Source of the DNA: Vanilla planifolia
Taxonomy: Eukaryota; Streptophyta; Magnoliopsida; Asparagales; Orchidaceae
Direction of reading: 5' to 3'
Assembly (NCBI GenBank): GCA_023846275.1
Contig: JAIUJO010000190.1
Span: 572,298 to 636,297, forward strand
DNA: 64,000 bases
Made by a program: the position numbers and the translations under genes. The notes below the pieces were generated by a model. That model was given only the letters and a program-made list of their open reading frames with translations. It had not been told where the DNA came from and did not search any database. This document shows positions 38,380 to 49,400 of the stretch, in pieces (positions within the stretch are counted from its first letter, which is position 1; each line of letters opens with the position of its first letter).

Positions 38380-40860
38380 TGCACTTGTTTATTATTAGTC
38401 CTTGTATAAATTACTTCAACATTGATAAGAGTTTTAAAGTAATATTTTAACGGTAATTAAAAATCTTTATTTTACTACTTTACACTATTCACATTGATAT
38501 TTGAACTTTTAGAATTCACCCTAGGTCTTCTATAAGCAACAAGCTCCAATTTTCAACTTTGTCTAACTTCTTTTCAATTCGACTTTTTTTACTGGAAGCA
38601 AAGCATTTCCAACTTTCAAAGGACAAATAGGTGAGCTACAGTCACTTAAAATACACCAAAATCTCATATAATTTTAAATTCAATGGAGAAAGAATTTTAC
38701 AATCAAACAATTACTGATAGTTACTCAATCCACTTTCTAAGAACATCAAAATGTTTTTTAAAATTTTGATTTAGTCAATTGTTTAGCTTAAGTTAGAGAT
38801 AGCATTCTATATATCTTATTTTTGGAATGGAATTTTAGTTGAAGTTTTTTGTAGTAAAAAAAGTCATGTAATGTTAAAGGCGAAAGATTTTTATCGTTAT
38901 TCATTATTTTCTCTAACATCTTCAAAATTGTTTTTGAAAATACATTGAATTCTAAATGTGTTATCTCTATGTCCATGTGTGGTGGTTTTATGACAAAATG
39001 ATATATTTTTGTTCACTATTGTGTCTTGTCAAAATGTGATTAATAGGATTAGCATGCAAGATGGTTGGCATAACTTTCACAAAAATGTAGCAATGTGGAT
39101 ATTGCTTTTAATGGATTGGAATATATTTAAGGCACATCTTCACTACTATTATTATGAAATAATGTTCAAAGTTATACAAAATATCGTGGGAAATCATAGG
39201 TTAAAGCATAACTTACTCTTTTACGTCCAACGAACATTATGTATGCATGCCTTTTAAGCTGTCTATGTATCTCATGAGATTGTATAAGTTAATAGGTGCA
39301 TTTTACTTCTTAACTAAATGCACTTAAAATAATATGATTTAAGTTAAAAAAAACTTTAAAACAAAATAAGAATATGGAATGTGCCAAAATGAAGAAAGAC
39401 TAATTGTGTGTTACAATAATATTATCTTACAATATGATTATTTGAGGTTATAAATCAGAGAGATGATTAGAAACTATAGTCTAGGCACTGAAAAGTAATG
39501 TCAAAGTCATCATATGGTATGACATTTTCTACAAAATTTTATGATCACTTCAACCCCATGTATGACCTTATTGTATGGTTATTCATGGAGATTATGAGGG
39601 AAAATAAAAAAGGTTTGTACAATATGTTGCCAGGGTATTATACTTGTATGATCCGTGTGAGCCCAAGAGAGCCACGTGTAAAAGTAAACCTTAGAAGCTT
39701 CACACAATATGATGTAAGGGCATTTTGTAGTATAAGAATATCAAAATAAAGCATTAAACTTAAATGACACTATTGTACCATAAGATGGTACTCATCAAAC
39801 AAGTATGATTGTTCATAAAATGAGTAATTAAGATATCAAACATTTGTAAAAAGAGAATGCAAATGATTGTTCATACATTGTAGCGTTAGCAAGGACATGA
39901 TTAGCTTTTATGTTACAATGTTACCACAATATATCTATGATCTTATTTAACAAAGAGACTACGTATTGAGTGAACTAAAAAAACTATCATAAAATATTAT
40001 GTATAAATATCATATGGTTTGAGCCTTTATTAGATTGATAATAAGAATGGATTGGATTGTTTTATTTAGTATATTACTAAGTCATTTAGTTGTGTCATGC
40101 AATGCAAATGGAACTTAAAATCTTACAATGACTAGGTAATCACATCAGAAGAAACATTCTAGGTATTCAACGACCATTGTGGTTGTATTAATCAACCTAT
40201 TAAGCAAGCTTTTATGATAAACAGAATAAAAGGCTTTAGAAGCAATTGATGCCATCTTCTTACATTTACTGAAATAGGTGTTTCATTAGCAAAGTTCTTC
40301 ATCATTTTCCTCCATTATTAACCATTGTAGCAATGTTAAACCAACTTTATAATTGAGTGCAACACTTTCTTTCTTTTATATTTTACTAGTTTACTATTAT
40401 CAATTTTTTTAAATTTCATATTCTTTGTACCACCATACATCATTGTTAAGCTTGCAGGCTTCTTATAATGTTCTTATACAGAAAGTGGATTTCTTTCTTT
40501 TTTTAGTAATTCTTTTAATCAACTCATTGAGACTTTGTTATTTGTGCCTCCTTTTAGCACACCATTAGTCCCTTTATCTATTAGCCCAATAAGGGATTTC
40601 ACTTATAAATCTTTTAACAAAAAATATTAGACTGGGGATGGTTGGAGATTTATGTTTTAATTGAACCAACTAAAAAAGTTGGTGTGATTTATTTTTACAT
40701 CTATTTTAATATTTTTCTTAACATAGAGGCTTTGAAATGTAGTTATGATTTTTCGCTAAATACATAATTCATGACACTATTATGTGTTAGATATTCTTAT
40801 AATGTATATTGGAGTGAGGATGCAACAAAGGAGAATATTCTTCAGAATGGTGAAAATGTA
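38380..40860. other. No gene recognised; short gene-like patches
   Basis: About 2.5 kb of non-satellite DNA. Frames at 38,788-38,976 (minus), 39,009-39,257 (plus) and 39,498-39,749 (plus) show no family I can name with confidence. The last is described separately because its composition stands out. Confidence 0.45.
39498..39749 (+). CDS. Unrecognised coding-like fragment
   Basis: A plus-strand frame of 83 codons with a fairly protein-like composition for this window. Its second half, 'YYTCMIRVSPREPRVKVNLR', uses C- and G-containing codons (Arg, Pro, Val, Ser) that are rare in the surrounding DNA. There is no signal peptide, membrane segment or motif I recognise, and no neighbouring frame continues it. 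It may be a relic of a host gene exon or of a transposon protein; a chance frame is also possible. The start is the first ATG of the frame and has no independent support. Confidence 0.2.
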   Translation: MSKSSYGMTFSTKFYDHFNPMYDLIVWLFMEIMRENKKGLYNMLPGYYTCMIRVSPREPRVKVNLRSFTQYDVRAFCSIRISK

Positions 40861-40870
40861 TTAAAATTTA

Positions 40871-40908
40871 ACCCCATTGGCCGATGCGTCTTCACGTCAT
40901 CCACGTGT
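40871..40908. promoter_or_regulatory. CCAAT / ACGT-core motif cluster
   Basis: A local G+C-rich patch holds 'ccattgg' (a CCAAT box on the minus strand), 'cacgtcat' (an ACGT core of the TGACG/bZIP type) and 'ccacgtg' (a G-box), all within about 40 bp. Such clusters are known binding sites for plant bZIP, bHLH and NF-Y factors. It lies about 200 bp before the first gag remnant of the copia fossil, so it may come from that element's 5' LTR. It could also be chance or a host promoter relic. Confidence 0.35.
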
Positions 40909-41099
40909 TTTTCAAGGTGAATATTATTTGTATTGAAAAAATGATTAAGTATTTTCCTTGAATACGTGTACTTACTTATTTAGGTCATCATAGAATTACC
41001 TTTTGTTTGGAATTCAAAATTGTAAATATTGTATTATTTTGGGCACCCATTAATGAATTAAAGCAAAATGAGGAATGCATTGTTCAATTAAATGAATTT

Positions 41100-41510
41100 C
41101 TCAAGATATCATTGTTTAGTTGGAAGTTACTATGAGGGCAATTCACAAGTAATGGAAAGTAAAATAAATATGCTGTCTGATGATTATGAATTATTTTACA
41201 CGTCGAGAAATGAAAAAATTAAGCGTATCCTTACTCAATTTGTTGACATTACTATTGGTCTATCGAATTGAGAGGAACTTTTCTAATTTTGAGCATGTGC
41301 AAAAGTTTCTTCAAGCATTATTGAAAGCATATGATCCCTTGGTAAAAGAAAAAAATGATACTAAGAAAATTTTAGCATTCTATTTTGATGAGCTATTATG
41401 TGAGTTAATGACCAATAACATGAAGTTAGTTAAAAGAAATTATGAGCAACATTTAGTAAAGGGAGAGGGAAGAAGTCTGAACACATTTCTTAAAAACTTG
41501 ACTTGATCTC
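41100..41510 (+). pseudogene. Copia gag remnant (fossil)
   Basis: Recognised by the gag segment of copia elements that begins near the 'DYELF' block (about 41,175) and continues into a 108-codon frame. Its latter part contains 'LAFYFDELLCELMTNNMKL', matching the gag pattern T.DEL.GSL.T.E. The region shows several breaks. The polyprotein normally continues into protease and integrase, but neither is visible in the next 1.7 kb. Confidence 0.65.
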
Positions 41511-41519
41511 TAGAGTTAA

Positions 41520-43240
41520 ATGTTGAAGTAGTGAAGAGTTGTTTTAAATTTCCATTTGTTTTTGTGTTTACTTGAATGACAACGACTTGAAAAGCTTGTT
41601 GCTTGGAGTAGAAATGAAGATGTTTTGGGCTATTTCTTCATTATGCATATGCTAGCTATTTAGGATTGTATGAATTATGATATAAATGGCATATATTTAC
41701 ATGCCATTGACATAGTAAGAGATGAGCTTCCATGTGTAATAGTTTAAAATTTTAATATGGAATTACTTGATTTTAAATAGATGCTTTCTGCATATTTTCC
41801 TTTATAGCATAAATCTAAATCTGAAGAGTTTTTTATTTAATTCAATCTTATTGTTGTTCACTTAAATGTCACTGAGTCAGAGTTTGGCATATTATAGCAC
41901 ATCTTAAGAGTAGAACTATTTTCCATTGTAAATTTTTGGGGCATTTTTTGAGTAAAGAAAAATAGTTTAAAATTATTTGGTTCTACACTTGCAGATAACT
42001 CCTAGGAGAAGATCATTAGTATTTACATTATTAGTAACTCTTTCATCTCTACTAAGAGCTTACTTTTAGATCAAGACTTAAGGCACAATTTTGATAGAAT
42101 TAGATTGTTATGGAAATCTAATTTTTTAAAAAGCGTATAATTAGAAAAGATAATAAAGCTCTTATCTTTCCTCTTTGAAAAAATAATAATTACGTATTAA
42201 AATTAAATAATTTTAAGTAAACGTTATAGAATGCCTCATAGGGACTATACCATTTTAGTCCTTTCACCATTAGGAGTGTCTTAAATTATTATTTTGTTAG
42301 AGTGTTATGAATATCGATTTACCAAACTAAATGGGCAAGTGATCAACATCTCTATCAAACAAAAAAAAGATGTCTTAACTAGAAGATCCCTTGGATCCAA
42401 GATACTTATTTTATACTATTCTCCCATGTGTTATTTGACAGGGTGGTAGGTTCACGCTAACCTCATATGATTAACTCACTTCGTTATTAATTTTTTAATA
42501 CATAATTTTGGGACATTTAGCTCTACATGAAATATCAAAATTATCAATTCTCATAACAAACTTTGGCTTATCAAAAGTGTAAGTTATACTTTAAGCAAAG
42601 AGTGTTTTTCTTTGGGTATTACTCGTTTAGTCACTCCCATAGATGTGGATGATGATCATATTGCTTCACTATGACATGTTTCCAAACAATTCTTTTTTGC
42701 ACTTCATCATTGCATAAAATAAGTCACATTATCCACATAACGAAAATATTTCTACATGCTCCTAACACAGCATGCTCACAATATTTCATCTACACTTGCT
42801 CAATGACATTAAATAGGTATGGTGGTTAATCAAATCGTGCCCAGTGAATCAATTTCTAATCTAATATATAACCAAACCATTGCTAATGGGCCACAAATCA
42901 TGTTAGAATGTACATGTAATGCAAACTTGTGTAATTTCCATTGGAAATAACATATATATATTTATATATATACATATATATTTATATATATATATATATA
43001 TGTGCTATATGAGACAATATTTCATATGAAATAAATTCTTCTTTATAAGAAAAAACGTTGTCGTAGTGAAATATTAGTTTTGTCGACTTGAACAAACTTT
43101 AACATTGCTTACTGAAATAATTTGTCACCAATCTTAGAGGAAATATAGCTTTAACTTAAGAAGATCATGTAGTATACGTTTATTGAAAGTCATTTAAGTT
43201 GTGATTTCCATGTTAAATTTATTAATTCAGTCAATTTGAA
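41520..43240. other. Interior of the copia fossil without recognisable domains
   Basis: Between gag and RT, where protease and integrase would be expected. From about 42,250 to 42,950 the sequence is distinctly less A+T-rich and looks unrelated to copia coding sequence, so it may be a later insertion. An AT-rich simple repeat ends this stretch. I see no gene. Confidence 0.4.
42951..43002. repeat. Imperfect TA microsatellite
   Basis: About 52 bp of TA repeats broken by two 'ttta' interruptions and one 'taca' interruption. It lies inside the copia fossil. Confidence 0.85.
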
Positions 43241-43249
43241 GATATAATT

Positions 43250-43690
43250 GTTGAAGAAATCTTTTTACCCATTGCTAAGCCTAAGGTAATTAGAATGTTT
43301 TTAGCTTCAGTTTTCTACAAGAATTTCATACTATATAAAGTAGATCTTAAAAATGCTTTTTAATTTGTTATATAAATGAAGAAGTCTATGCAGGAAACGC
43401 TCCATGTTGTAAATTTTATGATAAATTAAATCATGTATTGAAATTATATATTTCTTTATGTGTTTAAGAAAGCACTTAGTGCATGATATGATACAATATG
43501 TAGTTTTATAGTTTCAAGTGTATTCATAATAGGAAAAATAGGTAACACATTATTTATTTAAATTAAAATAGAAGCTCAACTTATATATCAAATATATGTA
43601 GATGAAATAATGCTTAGGGCTAGCAATGAAGATTTGTGTAAAGACTTTTTGGCTTCAATGAAAAAAAATTGATGAGGGTTTTGAGGGCAT
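43250..43690 (+). pseudogene. Copia reverse transcriptase remnant (fossil)
   Basis: The translated plus strand near 43,250-43,370 resembles the first conserved RT block of Ty1-copia elements (the 'F.P.A....IR..LA' segment followed by 'D.K.AF'). The stretch near 43,585-43,670 resembles the active-site box and the residues after it. The distance between the two is close to that in intact relatives. Several breaks are present and the copy cannot be functional. Confidence 0.7.
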
Positions 43691-44223
43691 CTTAACATTT
43701 TTCATAGTCCTTCAAGTTAAAGAAACTACAAATGAAATTTTCATGTCACCAACAATATCATACTTAAGAATTATTTTAAAAAAAAATATTTCATTAATTT
43801 TAAATTTTGAAACACAATAACATATACCTTAACACATTCAGAAAAGGTGAAAAATGAAAACAAGTAGATACTTAAATATATGAAGGCCAAATTGACTCAC
43901 CCTTTTACTTTAAAATGAGTACAATAGATATCATTTAAAATGTTTGTGTATGTGTTCAATTCTAGGCTTGTCTCAAAGAATATTATTTAAAATATTTAAA
44001 ACACATATTTTGATGTTTATTTAGATAAAGTAAATTATGACTTTGTTATCCGAAAGAGGATTTCAATTTTTAATTAAGAGCATTCTTAGATTGTAAAAAC
44101 TTCTATAATTTTGTAAAAATATATGTTTATTTTCGTAGAATAGACAGAGGTGGATCAAATGGAATATTTAAATTTTTAAAAACTTCTATAATTTTATGGA
44201 GTAATAAGAAAAAAACTCTATTA

Positions 44224-44450
44224 CACTTTCTACGATAGCATTAAAATATATAGCTATAAGTATTTGAGTAGCACAAGTCTTATGGATCAAATATCAACTA
44301 GGAGATTATGATGTCACAATCAAACAAATACATATTGTTTTTGAAATTCCATGTACAATAAGTTTAAGTAAAAATATAACTTATCTTTCTTAAGAAAATA
44401 TATAGATAGTATATATCATTTTATAATAGAACATATTAGACATAATCATG
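44224..44450 (+). pseudogene. Copia RNase H remnant (fossil)
   Basis: The plus-strand translation contains short stretches matching the C-terminal RNase H of copia elements: an 'LST.A..YIA' block near 44,226, 'A.VLWIK.QL.DY' near 44,270 and 'ISLS' near 44,358. The usual 'K.ID...HFI..H' tail follows near 44,400. The order and spacing fit SIRE/Tork-type elements. The copy is broken. Confidence 0.72.
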
Positions 44451-44751
44451 TTTTGTAAAAATATATATCTACTAATAATTGATTAACTACTATTTCTAAA
44501 AGACTATTAGATTGTAAAAAAATTTTAAAAAAAAAATTAGTCTAAGATTATGAAATTTATTTTATTGATAACAAAAAAGGGAGAGAGAATAATAATTAAT
44601 AAAAAATTAAGAGATAGAACTATATATTAATGCGGAACTGCTAATCTAGTCATTGCAAAAATGTACGAGTAGTTTACCTTTAAATTTTTTGTGTAATCTT
44701 TTAATAAATACCTCATATTTTTACTAGTCTTACTTGAGGTTTGGTTATCAT

Positions 44752-44763
44752 CCAAAGGGTGAG
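44752..44763 (+). promoter_or_regulatory. Polypurine tract of the copia fossil
   Basis: 'ccaaagggtgag' lies some 300 bp after the RNase H tail and directly before the candidate LTR start. Copia elements of this type have an AAAGGGGGAGA-like plus-strand priming site at exactly this place. Confidence 0.55.
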
Positions 44764-44765
44764 TT

Positions 44766-46480
44766 TGCTGTGGTTTTTTAGTCATAGCCAGGCCCTTTGT
44801 TTGATGATAACAAAACATATATATTTCTAATGAATTTTACTTAGCGATTTTTTATATTTTAGATAAGTAATGAGTTGGTTCATAAGTTAATTTTTTGAAG
44901 AAGAGTAGTAAATATTTGATCCCATAAAGATCCTCTTACTTGGAGTGCTGGACCACTAAGAGATATCTTATGACATTAAGTTTAGGTATTTTAATTTTTT
45001 TTTAGAATATTAAAATCGATTGGAACTAATTCATCAAGGAAAAAAATCAAAATGCAATTTCCAATATCCTAGGTGATCAAATATTCTTATTCATAAATTT
45101 TGTTTGGGTTAAGGTATGACTCCTGAACACTGTTAGAATAAATTTTATTTGGGTCATTACCCTCCGAATCGAGAATTTGATTCATAATATGTTAGTGGTA
45201 GTGTGGGTGACAAGTCCAACATAATCTTGGGGGTAGCAAACATCAAAATAAGACTACCTTTGTAAAAGACAAGAATTGTTATAAAGATAAAAAATCATTA
45301 AAAGATCACTATGTGGTACTAAAAGAATAAGCTTTTATGCAAGGCTAGCTCCCAAACGGTGGGGCTAATGTCAGCTATCAAATCATGAATTTTTCAATCG
45401 AATAGTCATGTTATTATTTGATCTCTCAAATCCACTAATTACATTTGCCATCCAATAACATAACTTTGCAATTGCATAGTTTTAACATTATTTGCTCAAA
45501 ATGCTAAATTTGATAATCATATCATAGTTTTGATCTGAAGGCCTAGATGAATTCATAATTTTAAATTGCTCTAGTTAAATCACAGCCATATAATTACATA
45601 GTTTTCAATATCAAATGGCCCGCTACGATTCTGATTATTTGGCTCTTACAAAACTAATATATTGGACATTATTAAAACTTTTTGAAACATTTCATTTTAT
45701 TAATAAATTTTAAATTAAAGAAAATGAACACGAATGAAAATTATATGACTTTTTTTCCTTTTTTTAAGTGTTTTTAGCCATAATAAAAATCTTATAAATA
45801 GGATAATTCTTGAAAAAACTTTTATTGATGAAAATTTAACAAAAATTGTAATGAAAAGTCCTTAAGTAATCAGCAATTTGCAACCATTGCTCCTCATCAC
45901 CTCTTTAAGCTACATCATTCTTTGTCGAAAACCTAATTTCTTTGTTTTCTTCTAATCATGTAAGTTCGAATTTTCTTATTTTCTAAATTATATAAATTAA
46001 AATAATTGTGCCTGTTTGAGTATTTTCTCTAGCATATGAATTATTTTGTAAGAATTTTTATGGTGTCTTTGGATGCCTCTTCTTGTCAATTCTATTTTTT
46101 TATAAGGCCATCATAGCCTATTTATTGTTTTCATATTGTGGTTGTTTACCTTTCCCACCTTTGGAAGAAAAAATATTGTTTCTTCGTATTCCTTTTTTTA
46201 TTTGTGGTGATAGTAGGCCTCATTTTATGTCGAACCACTTAAAAATCTCTTATGTAAACTTTTAAACTTTTGGACTTTTTATTTCATAATTTCTCAGATG
46301 TTATTATTAAAAAAATCTATCATATTTTAAATAAAATTATAATTTGCATTAAATAAATTTAATGATTTCATCAAGCTTTTCTAAAAATACTATTTAACAA
46401 TTTCATTAAAAAATCGTTGTAAAGAAGACAACTTTTTATTACTTGCTCTTTGCCCAACCACCTCTTCCTAAAAAAAATTT
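44766..46480 (+). repeat. Candidate 3' LTR of the copia fossil
   Basis: The start is set by the polypurine tract. Some 40 bp further on, 'tttgatgataacaaaac' (about 44,800-44,817) is a sequence typical of the beginning of SIRE-like LTRs. The right end is unknown and lies at or before the return of the satellite at 46,484. A TATA-type motif at 45,793 would fit a U3/R boundary. With no second LTR for comparison, the extent is an inference. Confidence 0.4.
45793..45802 (+). promoter_or_regulatory. TATA-box-like motif
   Basis: 'tataaatagg' is a good plant TATA box. About 100-160 bp later come C+T-rich sequence and a donor-like 'gtaagttcg' at about 45,960. It could be the promoter of the candidate 3' LTR. 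A host gene promoter is the alternative, but no gene follows before the satellite resumes at 46,484; the 60-codon frame at 46,083-46,265 is unrecognised. Confidence 0.4.
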
Positions 46481-46483
46481 TAG

Positions 46484-49400
46484 TAATGTCCTTGGTCATC
46501 AAATTTTTCAAATAAAAAATATCTCATAAAGTGTGCAAAAATAAGAGAAAATAGGAATATTCAAAAATATAAAAATTAATATTTAATAAGGCAATGGTCA
46601 TCAAGGTGAGTTTAATGATGTTTGCGTAATCTCTATCAAGCTTAGTTTTTAGTAGCATCAATTAGAAAAGAAAATGAGAAAAAAAATCAACAATTTTTTT
46701 ATTATTAGGTAGATACATTTTGAAGCTTATATGTGATAAACTGTAGTAATATAATACAACCAAGTATAAGAAATATAAATGTTACAAAAAAGTAAATTTA
46801 AAGTTACACAATAATAGAACTAAATCAATATAAAAAAGTTTAAAAAAATTAAATTATTTATATCAAAAAATAGCATTCTATGATATTAAAGACAAAGAGT
46901 GCAGCACAAATGATCATCAAATTAGGTGTAAATCAAAATGTCTAGCAAAGCATGTCAAAATCATAAAAATAAAATGTTTTAAAATATAAAGAAGAATATT
47001 TAATTTGATAGATCTCTTTGAGTCGAGATCAATGACATTTTTTAATCTCCAACAGTCATTGTTTTTAATTACATTGAATAAAAAAATTCAATAAGAAATA
47101 AATAATAATAAATTACTTTTAAAATATTATGTAAACAACAACTTAAACTAAAATGAGATAAATTGAAGTAATGTATTATAATAAAATAAACGTGATGTAA
47201 CACTCACATGAGAAAAGATTTAATATAACATAATATTATAACAAAATCCAATTGGAACATTTAATGAAATGAGATAACATATATGTGAATGTTGTATTCC
47301 AAGATAATAACAAGATTGACAGGAACATTGTAAATTATTAAATCTGGGAAGAATCTAAAAAATTCATCATGCTTACCAAAATCATCAAAAAATAATTTCA
47401 AAATATAAAAATTAAGAAAACAAATTTCACACCATTTCCCATTAATCAAACAACATTTGGAATCACTACAAATTAATCAAAATAAATAGTAATAAATAAT
47501 AATTTTAAATATTAACATAAATTAAATATTAATTAAAGGTGAAAATAAGATTAATTGAAGCAATGCAATATAACTAAATGAAGGAGTAGTAAAGGTCACG
47601 TAAGAGAAGATTAAGAGTTACATAGTTGTATGAGCAAATTAAAGTAAACATTTTCAGAAGCAATATAAATTGCATATGAAATTTTTATTTTGAGAAACTA
47701 AATATATCTACTATAACTAAAAAATATTTATTAAAATAATTAAAAAATAAAAAAAATATTTATTAAACCTTGAATTGAAGCATCATAATATAACTAAATA
47801 AAAATAATGTAAGATTGATGTGAGAAGATATTTAGAGTTACATAATAACAAAATCAAATTAAAGCGAAAAAGTTTGAAGAAATTAGATGCATTTTATTAG
47901 AAAGTGGCATTCCACGAAATAAAGGAGATTTTATTGAATACCCATAATAACCAAATCAAGTAAGGATTCTAATGGTTCAAAAAGCATGCCAAAACAATTA
48001 TTTAATTTGATAGAGCTTTTATTATCAAGTCCAATATAATTGGTTTCATCTTAATGTCATCTTGTTTTGGAGTCACAATAAAATTTTCATATTAAATAAC
48101 CATAAATAATAGTAAAATATATTTTAAATGTTAAGTATTTATATGCCAAGAAGGTGCACGATAATATACTAAGCAAATTGAGCATAAAATTCTTGTTCAT
48201 AAAATAAAGTACCAAAAAAATACCTTCAAAATATAAAATTAAAAATTTTATTAGATAGTGCTTATCGAGCCTAAGCCAGACGTATTCATTTCATTTGATT
48301 GATCCTCATTTGCATCAACTATGAATAATAAAAACTTAAATAAAAATAAATAATAATAAATTATTATTTTAAAATAATATCAAAATATAATAAAGTTAAA
48401 ATGAGATAAATTAAAAAAAACTAATATAAAGAAGTCAAAGAGATTCGAAGGCCACAACTGATTAGATTTAGAGTTTCATAGCAATATAACTAAATCAATG
48501 AGAAACAAATAAGGAAATGCAATTAATTGAATAAGAATAATGCATTCCAAGAAATAGATGAATTTAGCTGTAGCTTCCTCAATCATTAAAACTGGCTAAA
48601 AAAATTACTCTCAAAGAGAGAAAAAAAATAGAAAATTAAAGTTTTAAAATATTAAAAATGACAGAGTTGAACGACATGTCCAACGACATTTTCTCATCTC
48701 AATGGCATCTTATTTGGAATTACTACAAATTGTTAAAGCTAATAAGTTTAAACTATAAGAAATTGTTATTTAAATATAAAGTAAATTTATATTCAAGCTT
48801 GAGTGAGAGGAATTAAACCAACGTAATATGATCAAATCAAAGTAATATAAACATCAAATAGACGGATTTTTAGAGTTACTTAGTAATTAACCAAATTAAA
48901 GAAAAAATTTTTAAAAATGAGGTAAATCATTAAAAAAAAATTATTCCAAGATACAAAAATGATCAAGTGAAATATCCTCAAACATCAAATCAATGGCCAA
49001 TCAAATGCATTGTAATGCCTTATAACACTCTTAAAAATGTTTTTAAAATATGAAAATAATATTTAATTACATAAAGATCATCAAAACAACTCAAATTAAG
49101 TTTATTTCATATTAATCAATCCACATTTAGAATTAGTTAAAATAAAGTTGCAAAAATAAAAAATAAAATCTAATTTTAATTTTATTAAATTATATATTAT
49201 TGTTAAAATTAGACAAATTGAAGTACTATAATATAACCAAATCAAATCAATACAAAGGTCAAGCAATAAGAGATTTGGATTTACCTAATAATATAAGCAA
49301 TTCAAAGCGAAATATTTGAAAATATTATTAATGACCAATTGTACAAGGAAGTTTCATACTAAAATAATAGGAGATGGGGTATCATAACCCCATTCTCAAA

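Larger units (their letters stand above)
33950..38380 (-). mobile_element. Decayed L1-type LINE on the minus strand
   Basis: A plant L1-like retrotransposon read from about 38.4 kb down to about 34.0 kb. Remnants occur in the expected order: ORF1 zinc knuckle (37,560-37,620), apurinic-type endonuclease (about 36,880-36,150), reverse transcriptase (about 35,630-34,920) and the C-terminal zf-RVT region (about 34,440-34,224). Frame changes and stops are frequent in every part, so the copy has been inactive for a long time. The spacing between RT and zf-RVT (about 0.7 kb) is shorter than I would expect for this family, suggesting internal deletion. Neither the 5' end nor a 3' poly(A), which would be poly(T) on the plus strand, can be placed with confidence. 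Confidence 0.75.
41050..46480 (+). mobile_element. Fossil Ty1-copia LTR retrotransposon
   Basis: Plus-strand remnants in copia order: gag (about 41,100-41,510), reverse transcriptase (about 43,250-43,690), RNase H (about 44,224-44,450), a polypurine tract (about 44,752-44,763) and the start of a 3' LTR resembling SIRE/Tork-type ends. The gag-to-RT distance is much shorter than in a complete element, and I saw neither protease nor integrase, so the interior has been lost or replaced. No matching 5' LTR was found. The element is broken, with many breaks in every domain. Because of this and the lack of a recognisable LTR pair, it is probably very old. Confidence 0.72.

Noticed and set aside
39009-39257. 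A frame with a stretch ('DGWHNFHKN', then 'DWNIFKAHL') recalling the plant B3 DNA-binding domain
   Set aside because: The resemblance requires a gap in the domain's centre and covers fewer than 30 residues, with no support before or after it. Too weak to annotate.
46083-46265. A 60-codon plus frame downstream of the TATA-like motif
   Set aside because: No family was recognised, composition is ordinary for the region, and the satellite begins soon after. The TATA motif fits an LTR better.
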